Below are positions 33,076 to 43,860 of a stretch of DNA of 64,000 nt, piece after piece. The DNA lies in the NCBI GenBank assembly GCA_964034945.1, contig OZ035960.1, forward strand, positions 16,091,403-16,155,402. Reading direction: 5' to 3'. The position numbers and the translations under genes are program-made. Below the pieces are notes generated by a model. That model had not been told where the DNA came from. It saw only the letters and a list, made by a program, of their open reading frames with translations, and did no database searches. Position 1 is the first letter of the stretch, and every line of letters starts with the position of its first letter. This DNA comes from Chrysopilus asiliformis (Eukaryota; Arthropoda; Insecta; Diptera; Rhagionidae).

Positions 33076-35577
33076 GGGAGGACTCGAATATATTTCCATT
33101 GTTTTTTCTCATCAGGGGCATTGAAGGGTTTTTTGGAATGGGGGTTGCGAACCTCAGGAAAGATCTTATAAGAAGAATGTGAATATCCTCTTTCTCCGAA
33201 AAATCTGCAGAATGAGGATTTTGAAGTCGTCGAGCATGGTTTTTCCCAATTAGTCACCCAAATAATTTTGGTTTTATTTTCCACTTTTCATTCTTATCAC
33301 TAAAATTCTTAGAGAAAAATGTGAGAAAAGAAAAAAAATTAAAAGAAAATCTTTTACCAAACAGATATCGTGTGTTTATTGCCCACTCAAAAACGTCTAT
33401 GGCGACTTTCATAAAATTTTCAGTAATTAAATTAATAATCAAAGATTTGCTGCAACAAAAACCAAACGATTTCTTTGCGATTTCTTTGCGATTTTCTTGA
33501 AACGGTGCGTCATATGGAAATATTTATAGAAACAAAGAATAGTTTGGAACTTAATTTTACCGCATATTAAAATTATTCAATAAGATTACTGTTTCATCTC
33601 TTTCCCATTCAAACAAATTTTTTTTTCGTAAGTATACTGGTAGTATTGTATGCCATTTTTTTTTTGCAAAACTAGAGAAAATGAAGTGTCTAACATTAGA
33701 CAACTATTGTGTATACCGAAATTGCGTTTTTCCACTAAAAGTTGTAAGTTTTTTTTCCTTTTGTAACGATAATGACACTTGATTTTCTAAACGACGTTTT
33801 GTACTAACTAAGATAAGTTAAGAGAAAATATTTCAAAAGTAATTATATACAGGTAAAGTAAATTCAGCCAAACATTGTATGATAGTCTATACAATCTTGT
33901 GGCACATACATAAAATTATGGTTGGCATTATTTTCAAGCAACTACTCGTATAATGTTTACCTTTAATAGATTAGTGGCAATCAAGACCAGACGTTTGAAA
34001 AATATTACGCAAACTTTCCATTTAAAATCTAGTAAATTTCATGCATATTTTATTGTGATACTATGGCGATGTCAGAGATTCACACTATCTGGCAATGATA
34101 TGTAAAACTATTTAGTCCTTTTTATCCGTCCGTAGTAATATTTTAGTTAGTAGTAGTAAAAATTTAATTTATGTTCATCCAACCATTTTTCCACCGGAAT
34201 GAAACTCACAGTAGAGTAACATGACTAAAATGAATTTAGACTTTTAACCATCAGATGGATGTAAGTAGCGTACATGAGGTGGTTATGATATGGTTGTATC
34301 TACGGTTAGCTTATACAAACATATATACAAGCCATCTAGCCTTTCATATGAAAATGAAAAACGTATAAGGAGAACTGTATGTATGTGAGCGTATAGTATG
34401 TGAAAATAATGGTGGAATTTTTGCATACAATTTCTCATTTGATTTTCAAGCCATATTTCTGTCGTAATTTAAAATGGAAGGCGTTATGATATTTTCATGG
34501 CATCTAGAATTTTATTTATGTTACTTTTGCCTTACGCCAGGATAACCATTTGTCATATCCTTGCTATACTACCTGATTAATTTCTAAAACATACAAGCAC
34601 CATACCAGCCCAAAGTCAAAGTAATCAAGGTACGGAATTTTAGCATTTCTAACCAAATTGCATATGTTATATTGATATGTAAATATATTACAGCATCATC
34701 TAATGATACAAGAATATTAATACTGTTACACAAAAAGGATATATACAACATGTTAACATATACCATACATATCCCTGTATATTTACCAAAAACATTCTCG
34801 TATAGAGTGGATATGTGAAATCTCATGCTCTCTTTACATCACAAAAGGTTTTAAAAAGCAATTTTGAAATTTAATTCGGAAATATATACCAATGGATGTA
34901 TACTAAAGCGATGTAGATTTCCACAATGTCAGCTGCTTTTGTTTCATTTTCAATGGCAAGAGAACAAGAAGAAAAAACTCCAAATGAATTTCATATTTTC
35001 AAAAAAAAAATTGTTTAGTAATTTTCTTTATATTATGCTCTAAGCACTTTCATGATTTTGCCAGTGATGAATACGATTGTTTTCGCGCATTCTGACTTTT
35101 GTTTGCACACCACTTTTCTTGATTCCAAAAATAATGGAAACTTTAAACTGAAAAGATTCGTTTCTGTCTCTGTTGTGTTTTTATTATAATAAAATTCATA
35201 AAAAAAAGTCTTTTTCAAGTGTATGTACTTTGAATGTAATTTTTATGCACTGTGCTCTTAACAAAATCATTTTTCTACATTGCATCTTTACCAAAAGATT
35301 GATGTCATTAATCTCTGTTGTTAATCATTTAGTATTTAAAATATGTTTTAGCCAAAATCAACAAAATGTGATTTGCTTAATGAAATACGATTAAAATTCA
35401 TTTAAAAAGAAATTATTTTTAATGCGTTTCATTAATGATTTTTGCATATACATAACATCTTTGTTCGGCCGAAAATAATAATTTATAATAGCGATTTTTG
35501 CCAGAATTTCTTCGCAATTACGATTGAGCTTCCAATGAGATCAATGAGATCAAAGCTTTCATGTCCCTATCGTTGAG
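33076..35577. other. intron sequence without recognised features
   Basis: AT-rich, no recognisable coding motif and no clear complete element. Confidence 0.4.
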
Positions 35578-35801
35578 TCGTAATCGCAATAGTAATCGCA
35601 ATCGCAATCGTAATCGCAATCGTATACGTAATCGCAATCGTAATCGTAATCGTAATCGCAATCGCAATCGTAATCGCAATCGCAATCGTAATCGTAATCG
35701 TAATCGTAATCGCAATCGTAATCGCAATCGTAATCGCAATCGTAATCGCAATCGTAATCGCAATCGTAATCGCAATCGTAATCGCAATCGTAATCGCAAT
35801 C
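35578..35801. repeat. (TAATCG/CAATCG)n hexamer array
   Basis: About 37 hexamers alternating TAATCG and CAATCG in changing order, a 6/12-bp higher-order pattern. The open frames on both strands (NR repeats, RL repeats) are by-products. Confidence 0.95.
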
Positions 35802-35879
35802 ATTAGTCTGAATTGGGCTTTAGGCTCGTATGAAATATTCATGTTAAATTTTTATATAAGAGTTTCCAAAATCAAACAG

Positions 35880-36210
35880 AGCTAAAGTTATGAAATTTTA
35901 CAAAGATGTTTGGTCATGGATTGGGGCGACCTTATCAACTTTTGGATAGAAATCCGTTAACCGCGAGTAACCAAAATGGCGGCTTTTTAAAAATCACAAT
36001 TTGGTGTTTTGTTACTTACTCCGAAATTACGCCTTTTTCAGTAGTTACAAAACCTGAAGATAGTAAAATTTCCCACACTTTTATCTGTTACTAGAACTCG
36101 CTATCTCAAACCGGTATCAATATTTACCGTTATTTCAAAAAAAATCAGTTTTTTGCTATTCTTTTGAAAACTAACGGTTTTAGGTACATAGTTAAAAATT
36201 ATGCCTCAAT
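35880..36210 (+). repeat. dispersed repeat family C, copy 1
   Basis: GAGCTAAAGTTATGAAATTTT, CTTATCAACTTTTGGATAG, AATCCGTTAACCGCGAG, CAAAATGGCGGCTTTTT, AAATTTCCCACACTTTT and AAAACTAACGG occur in the same order as in 63455-63940. It lies directly after the hexamer array. No protein. Confidence 0.8.
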
Positions 36211-36350
36211 TCCAATAGTAAACGCCTTAAAAAAAATTAAGCAATTCGATGTTAGAAGAAAACTCATGGAGAATTCGCTTCAGAATAATTTGAGGAAAAA
36301 AAGTTTTTTTACTAAGTATTTTTTCCGTGTTTTTTTAGCTAGCAGATCCA

Positions 36351-36408
36351 ATTACCGATTGCTCATCTGAAAACACTAACATGTGTTTTCAGATGAGCAA
36401 TCGGTAAT
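36351..36408. repeat. perfect 26-bp inverted repeat
   Basis: Arms 36351-36376 and 36383-36408 are exact reverse complements (ATTACCGATTGCTCATCTGA...), with a 6-nt loop TAACAT. Confidence 0.92.
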
Positions 36409-37746
36409 CCTTCATTTTCGGTCTCCTTCATTTTACGGCACCCCCTTTTATGATTTTTTGACGAAATTGGTTTCCGGAAAAATCAGGAAACTAACGTTTC
36501 GCGAGCAATTATTGCTTATGTTTCGATTTAAAGCTCCAAACCCTTTTCTCTGCATGTGAAGATCAAAGCTTTCCATTATTTGCCATTTTCTTATACATTG
36601 TTAGAAAAAACACTATTTTTTCGAGCTCGATTTTTACATCAAAATAAATCAGTGTTGTCCTGAATATGAATGGATTTTTTATAAGAAGTTCTACTATTAA
36701 ATAAAGACGGCTTCCGTCAGAAAACAATTACTTTATATTCTAAATGGAAATTGTTTTAAAAAAATTTCACATAAGCCCTTGTAAAAAGCATAATCCCCAA
36801 CAATATAATAAACCATACTAGCAAAAAAAGGAAAATAACAGTTAAGGATAAGGAAAGGAAAACAAACCTCTCGCCGAATAATACATCAAAAAAGTATATA
36901 GTGAAGATCACCTTAAGGGAAGAACATCAACTTCGAAAAAGTGTTGTGAAAAGAACAATAGAGCAAGAAGATAACTTGGTACTTTCATTTCTAGTTTAGT
37001 AGAAACAGTGGCTATATTGTCGAAAGTTATACACTTTTATCTAGCCACTTTTTCATAAGAGGAACGTATTTTTAATGTACCTACAATATAGGATTTTCTT
37101 ACTTTTCTATGTATTCGCAAATAAAGTATGATGAAAAAAATCTCAAAACAGTTGGGGAAACAGAATTGAAAAAAATTTGCAGGATGAACGAGGAATAAAA
37201 GGTGCCCTTTTATTTTGCATACACAGGAAACCAGCTCACTAATCTACAAACAGTCTCCTTCATTTTACGGAAGAATCATACCCGGACAAGGCGTCGTAAT
37301 TGAAAGTTTTCCAAATAAATGAAGAAAATGTGATCAAGTTAATTTAGTGAAATAAGTTTTTCCTCAATGGTTAGCTGTTTGTTTTATTCTCTATTTTTCT
37401 TTTCACAACACTATTAGGTTTGTCTATGCATACATTAAGCCAAATTCCCATTTGAGTCCCAAATTTCATACAATAAGAGAAAGTTTGAATTGAATTTTCC
37501 GCGAGAAAATTAGTTCCTTATTCACACAAGTGTCAAGCTTTTTGTAGTGCAAGTTTCACATAAGTTAAGTGCGATTTTTTCGAAGGGGTAAAATCTACAG
37601 CGCCAACAAAATTATTTTTTCCCTTTTAACACATTTTTTTCAAAAAAACAATCTTTTTTTATCCTTTTTAGTCATTTTGTATTTGATTAGTATAACCAAA
37701 ATCCAAAAAGTCTTCGTAAATATATATACTTGCCTTTAAGATATTC
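36409..37746. other. intron sequence without recognised features
   Basis: The phrase TCCTTCATTTTACGG occurs twice (about 36423 and 37257). Nothing else recognised. Confidence 0.35.
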
Positions 37747-37749
37747 TTA

Positions 37750-38063
37750 AGGTGAAGGCCCAATAGAAGCTTTGCTTGCTTCGCTTGCTTATTCGCTTTG
37801 ACAGCTGAACTCCGTGTTTTCTAATGGGAGCTGGCCCAATACAAAAGCGCGTAAAGCAAAGCGAAGCAAGCAAAGCGAAGCAAGCAAAGCGAAGCAAGCA
37901 AAGCGAAGCAAGCAAAGCGAAGCAAGCAAAGCGAAGCAAGCAAAGCGAAGCAAGCAAAGCGAAGCAAGCAAAGCGAAGCAAGCAAAGCGAAGCAAGCAAA
38001 GCGAAGCAAGCAAAGCGGAGCAAGCAAAGCGAAGCAAGCAAAGCTTCTATTGGGCGATCACCT
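37750..38063. mobile_element. TTA-flanked MITE containing a minisatellite
   Basis: Inverted ends AGGTGAAGGCCCAATAGAAGC / GCTTCTATTGGGCGATCACCT (one small mismatch block), with TTA at 37747-37749 and 38064-38066. The inner part of the left end reads TTTGCTTGCTTCGCTTGCTT; its complement is the unit that has expanded next to the right end. Middle: GACAGCTGAACTCCGTG and GGGAGCTGGCCCAATAC. Confidence 0.88.
37850..38044. repeat. 14-bp minisatellite (GAAGCAAGCAAAGC)n
   Basis: About 14 units with one G substitution. Since 14 is not a multiple of 3, every frame without a stop stays open, giving false proteins on both strands. Confidence 0.95.
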
Positions 38064-38066
38064 TTA

Positions 38067-40285
38067 CGGATTTCTGACTTCATACTCGGATTCAACGACC
38101 TCAAAATAAAATGTGTTTTTTCGGACAATTTGAGGAAAATGACAATCACATTATTCTTACAGGACTTTCCGTTATCTCTACAAGGACGAAGTAGTTTTAA
38201 TAAAGAAGTCGACATTACCAGCAATTGATTGTAAATATTCACCATTATTCTTGAATTCGAAGTTACGAAGTAAACGGTTCGCCACAAAATCAGTTTTCTC
38301 GAATCCAAAGTTCAACATAATTTGAATCGCATCCCAACGCATTCTCAAAGATCAGTTGAGAGTCTCAACGCATTCTCAAAGACCAACACCAAATTGTGAG
38401 AAGGTTTCAGTGACAGTTCGTCGAAACGCAACGAATTCAAAAATAAGAATTTCGTTAAAATAAATTCAATTAAAGTATAAAATATAAAAGTGATTGTCGA
38501 ACTTAATTGAAACTCAAATAACCAATGCGAAAATCTTATATGTTTCTTGTTTATCGTTTTCAATTACTTTTGGGTGAAACAGAATTTAAAATTCTTCAAA
38601 AATTCTTTAACAAAAATGATAGATAATTAGAAAAAAAAATCCCACCGCATTGGAAAAACAACCTAAGAATCTGAAGTTTTTGTTATAAAAAAAAGCCTAC
38701 CAGATGAATAAGTAAGCTTAACTCAGCCCAGCCCTTACAATTCTCAAGGAATGCTGTTAGGGCTCATTGAAGGGTACGGAAAAGCTTAAAACCGGTGGCA
38801 TCGACCCGCCCTTGATAAGCTGTTGACACCAGGAATTGCTTTTATGGCGTTGACTTCATGTTATTCCAAAGGAATTGTTACTGTCACGAGTTCGTTCCTT
38901 ATACACGTACTACTAGTGTTATGACTACTTACATATTTATCTATTTATAATATATACGTATATGACTAATATGACTATCATTTATACGCTCTAGACAGTT
39001 TTAGAGGAATTCATGAAATTTTCTTTGATGAAAATATCCATGATAGTCGACAGGGGAACTGCTTTGTTTTTGATAGCTGTTAAATAGCTTTTGATTACGA
39101 GTTTAATTAGCGTAATCCTTAAGGGGATTAATGCCAGTAAAATTTAAATTATTGCCCTTTTCGGGTACCAGCGCGCCCTACAATTCACCCACAAAACGGA
39201 GATGAACATTCGCAAATTATTCTTAGTTTATATGTATCTCATATCTCGTATCACCCCAAAAAAAAGCTTCGTCGCGCATTTCGAGAAAAAAGCGTCATTT
39301 TTGCGTTATGATTACAGCATACTACTTAGTAAAATGTTTTCCGTTACATTCTTTCTCTCTTTTTTGTAACATACATAGCCGGAAGGTAATAAATCTTTAT
39401 TATTATTTATTTAAATGATGTTTAATATGAACAAGAATGAAAATGTAAATGAAATGAACGAAACAAAACAAAACCCAGTTTCATTATATGATCTTTTGTA
39501 ACATATTTTCTCTGTCCTCCTGATAAATAAATGAAAAAAAAGCTTCACATTGTTACCCAGGATTTAAGATAATTAACATAAAAACAAATATCAGATTTAA
39601 AAATATGAAAAATCAAACTTCATAACAATCCCGCCTCATAAAATATTAAAGAAATGGAGAGGAAAAAAACCTTTTTCTCTGTGTTTTTATTTTCAATTGC
39701 ATTTTTGCTTTAGTTCGCCAAAATGAGCTTTCAGTCAAATGTAACATTGCATAAAAATAATCCCAAATGAGAATTTTTAAAGAGGGTTTTACATAAAATA
39801 TATCCTTTATTCTATACCTTTGAAGAGATTTCACCGTTGATCCTACCTTTTGATGTGAAACGTTTTAAACAAAAGTCAAACATATGACAGCAACGTAATT
39901 GATGTGAAGGGATTTTTGTAAACATACCATAATATAACTTTAAATAATTGTCTATATATGTGTTTTCAACACTTCTAACTTAATTACGAATTTTGTGTTG
40001 CCTTTATCAGCAAATTCAGATACTGACTCCAATATTCGATCCAAAAATCAATGCACTTAATCTCCAAATGATATCAAACTTTTACTAATATCTTCAAAGA
40101 AAGATTTTAATTTTGTACAGTGAAGATATTTGGATTATTAATGAGATATAGTTCATACACTTATACCTAATTTCGGTCAAATGTCGATACCTTCACTCAG
40201 AAAAATTTCACATAGTAATATCTATGTGAAACTTTATAAAATCTATGGAAATTTAGGCATGAGTTGGAACTATTGTAGTTTGGTT
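38067..40285. other. intron sequence without recognised features
   Basis: A short duplication (CAACGCATTCTCAAAGA) is at about 38336 and 38369. The phrase CACTCAGAAAAATTTCACATAG at 40194 resembles the ends at 47118, but no partner end was found. Confidence 0.35.
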
Positions 40286-40543
40286 TTAGGCACCGTTACA
40301 CCTGACACATTATTCCGCGAATTTTATTCTTCGACATTAAATTCATGTTTCAAAATTCAGAAATTTATTCCTGAAAGACACCCGAATTTTAATTTCTCAT
40401 ATCAAACCGTACGAATAAATTCAAATGTTGACAACTAAGTGATTTTATTCTGTGGTAGATGAATAAAATTCGCGGAACAAATTCTAAATTAAATTTGGAT
40501 CAAAATTCTCGCAAGTATCGCGCAAGTGTAAACGGGGCCTTAG
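40286..40543. mobile_element. MITE family E, copy at 40.3 kb
   Basis: Ends TTAGGCACCGTTACACCTG and CAAGTGTAAACGGGGCCTTAG are imperfect inverted repeats; the body has TTCCGCGAATTTTATTC and its complement near each end. Confidence 0.7.
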
Positions 40544-41701
40544 AATCAATGATAAAAAATTCATTTTTTGAAGCAATTTCCATAGCGTTTATGAAGTTTC
40601 TCATATACTATGATTACACACGGACTGAAAAAACCGACTGCTTGGACCTCTTGTGATTACACGAGATAAACAGAATCCCACACCGACAAGTGGAACAAAT
40701 GAAAACTGGGCCATTTTTATTTCAGCAACATCGTGGTCAGAGATAATTTATCGGAATTTCGTAGGATTGTGGGGCCAAATTAAATTTATTAATAATTTTT
40801 ATAATATTACTGATTGTATAAAGGCAATAAAAGGGTAGAATTTTTCATAAATACGTAAATAAAAACGATTCGAGATGCGCACGCTTTGGCGTCTACAAAC
40901 CGAATGATTTTTTCGAAACAAGTGGAAATAGGTAGCCAATCACACGTCGTTCCTATTACACTCGAACTGAAATTTTTAGTTTCGGTTCGTCTTTTCGTAT
41001 CATCATTCCCATTTCGTCTCTTGCCCAACATTTCTTGAAGTCAGATGCCTTCCTCCGCCAATGTAATCACGGTCATAGATATGATGAAGTTTTTATGACA
41101 TATTTTTATAAAATCTATGAATCACATTGGCCATTCCTCAGAATTATAAAAATTTCCCATTGGTTTTTGTTCTTCCCAATGATATCGATTTCTGTGCTAT
41201 TTATTTTATTGATCTCTTTTTTATTATTATCAAATTTTACTCACACTTTTCAGACCTTACACTTCCACTTCACTTTACTGATAGCCACATGTATTCATTC
41301 AAAAGTATGTATACTAACCATGAAATATTTTTGGTTGTGCAAATTATATCACAAAGGCAAAATTTTCACCAATTTATGAAATTTTTCATGGGATTTAGGA
41401 AGTGTTGTTAAAAACAATGATACTTGCATACACCCGATGATAAATCGTCTCTTAATTTATGATTTTGTTTTTATTAATTAAATTTTTAATGATAAAAATA
41501 TAGGATTTATGAAACTGTCTTAAAAATTATGAAATACTTTTTCTTGTAATGAATACGACTTTCATAAACCAAGTTATTTTTATTGTTGTTTATGGAGTTT
41601 TTGCTAATTTCCATGAAAAATAACACGTAATACTTGTAAAAGGTCGTATGTGCGGGAAAAAAACTTCCTGAAAATCTCGTAGTATCGACTATCGAGACAT
41701 T
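40544..41701. other. intron sequence without recognised features
   Basis: Words such as TTTATGAAATTTTTCATGG and AAAATCTATGAA recur in both directions, suggesting an old decayed repeat; boundaries cannot be set. Confidence 0.3.
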
Positions 41702-42193
41702 CAGGGTATTAACAGTCCTCTTTTAATTTACGAGTAATTTTACCGCTCGGTAATTCAGTCAAATTTAACAGATTTTTACCGAGACGGTAATTTGGTTCAT
41801 GTAAAAATGAATTACCGGATTCGGTAATTGTAGACATGCCTTGAGTCGTGTTTTCCGGCCCGGTTATTCGGTATCAAGAATCAACCGCGAGTGGCGCTAG
41901 TAATGTTTTTAGTTGTCAAATTTTCTCGCTGGTTATCTCATCGGATTGCAAATTTTTTCAATTTTGATAGCCGTTGCCACAATAGAAATTCGAAAAAATA
42001 CATCAAACATGGATTTAAAGGTATGTCACATATTTTACAATCAAATTCGCAGTTCATGATTTGGTCACGTATCAAATAAAAGCGCTGTTCTCAAATCTGT
42101 GCTGTGGGATGTTCACAGCAGAATATTTTCAGTCTTTTAATATTACCGAAAACACCGAATACCGAAAATTAAAAGAGGACTGTGAATACCCTG
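41702..42193. mobile_element. DNA element with CAGGGTATT ends
   Basis: Inverted ends CAGGGTATTAACAGTCCTC ... / ... GAGGACTGTGAATACCCTG extend about 28 bp. ATT flanks both sides. Inner CGGTAATT words repeat near the left end and TACCGAA words near the right. No transposase frame; superfamily not decided. Confidence 0.8.
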
Positions 42194-42974
42194 ATTGCTT
42201 TTCAAAGTTTGTAAAAGTCTAAAATTTTCGAAAGGTTTTTTTCTCAAAACTTGATTTTTGGTACTTACGACATTTTCACATTAAGGTATCGATTTGAAAG
42301 TTGATTGAAAAAGCTTTGAAAAGGTTTTATGATTTATAATGGACAAAACCCCTTTTTTCAAACCATATATTATTGAAAAAAGCATTATTTTAAAGATAAA
42401 TTTTTGCAAAGCTCAAGATTTCCCATTCATTTCATTTTATTTACTTTTTTTTCTTGCACATAAAATTCAAAACATCATATTGACTTTGAGTGATTGGATA
42501 ATGTCTTGTCTTGTCAAATTATTATCATTTCTAAAAGAGCCTTTCCAAAGAGCAACTGAAATAATCCTTTTTCAAAGAAATATGTGTTTTGTTGATTTCA
42601 TAAAATGTTTGAATTTAAAATTATCTTTAAAGAATATATGTTTTGTCTGCATCACCCTTAGTAAAAGAATAAAAATTTGAGAGTGTTTATGAAAAGGCGG
42701 TCATCGTAGATTTTGTTATTGTTCGATCATTTCTAAATGTTTGACATTAAAATCAATTTTCTTGTTGTTATTAATTTTTTGAAAGACTGGATATTTTTTT
42801 TGCGAAGTAGGCTGTCTATAAAATACGTGAGACTTTTAGACGAAGAGAGACTGTGGTACTGTGATATGATCACGGTATCAAGAAGTTAGATGATCAAGAG
42901 GGGGTATCCGAACAGCTTAAAATTAACGTCGCTTATTTTACACGACCAAGACTCCCCAAGACAAAAATTTTATC
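42194..42974. other. intron sequence without recognised features
   Basis: Contains a 113-codon open frame (42339-42680) with AT-driven composition and no motif; not called as a gene. Confidence 0.35.
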
Positions 42975-43100
42975 TATTAATAAGTTTGTTTGTCTGTCTG
43001 TTCGCTTAAAACTCGAGAACCACTGAACCGATTTGGATAAAACTTTCAGGAGAGATTATTGGCATCAAGGAGAGTTTATACAATGGGTCAACCCAAGGTA
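42975..43100 (+). mobile_element. possible Helitron 5' fragment
   Basis: TCTATTAATAAGTTTGTTTG, (TGTC)n, then CTCGAGAACCACTGAACCGAT, TTGGATAAAACTTTCAGG. This is the usual start of the same class as the Helitrons at 8266 and 50483. No 3' end follows. Confidence 0.5.
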
Positions 43101-43119
43101 CCTCTTATTTATTACTGAT

Positions 43120-43345
43120 TTTTAACTTCAGTTATCAATTTAATAGTTTCGATTATCAATTTAATAATTTTCAATTTTCAATTTCGATTATCAATTTAGC
43201 AACTTTCAATTGTCAGTTTAACAATTTCGATTATCAATTTAGCAACTTTCAATTGTCAGTTTAACAATTTCGATTATCAATTTAACAACTTTCAATTGTC
43301 AGTTTAACAATTTCGATTATCAATTTAACAACTTTCAATTGTCAG
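43120..43345. repeat. 43-bp minisatellite
   Basis: Unit with CAATTTCGATTATCAATTTA, then (A/G)CAACTTTCAATTGTCAGTTTA; about 3.5 full units preceded by half-units. Confidence 0.85.
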
Positions 43346-43599
43346 AAAAACTGAAAATTTTTATTTTTTTTTTTGTTGACGTAGAAATTTTAATCATTTT
43401 AGGATAAGTTGACACCTCTGAATCCAAATCTGGAAGTAGTTTGGCTGATTTCGATCTAGTTTTTGAGATTGGCAAAAAGAACAATTATTGTTCTTAAGAA
43501 ATTATTGTTCTTAAAACCCATATAACTAGAAAAAATCAATTAAATAATTCTCCAAAAATCTTCTTGATTTTGGTTGTTAAATTGATAATCGAAATTGTT

Positions 43600-43860
43600 G
43601 TGAGGAAGATGATGTGTGTTACGGAACTCAAGTTCACTTTTTACGAAAAAAAGGATGTTGTGTGAAATTCGAAGCATCTAGCTTAATTCTGAAGTTATCG
43701 CGCCCACGGACAGACGGACGAACAGGCATGCATAGAGGAAATCTCTTCATCATGATAAACATACTGGTGTAAATCATTTCTTATCCGACGATAAATTTTA
43801 TGCGTTATAAATGGTAGAGCAAGCTTTTTATACCTTATTTATAGTTTCACCAATATAGAG
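43600..43860 (-). repeat. diverged family A copy
   Basis: On the minus strand it ends at CTATATTGGTGAAACTATAAA...GGTATAAAA and contains the GACAGACGGACGAACAGG block and ACATACTGGTGTAAATCATT. Confidence 0.6.

Noticed and set aside
35518..35842. Arg-Leu, Asn-Arg and Ile-Thr repeat frames
   Set aside because: They are translations of the TAATCG/CAATCG array on both strands.
36351..36408. Rho-independent terminator
   Set aside because: The hairpin is AT-rich without a following T run and the genome is eukaryotic.
37736..38308. 190-residue minus-strand frame with FACFALLASLCLLR repeats and its + strand counterparts
   Set aside because: They are translations of the 14-bp minisatellite in a MITE.
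42339..42680. 113-residue Lys/Phe/Ile-rich frame
   Set aside because: Composition is what AT-rich DNA gives by chance; no motif or splice signals.
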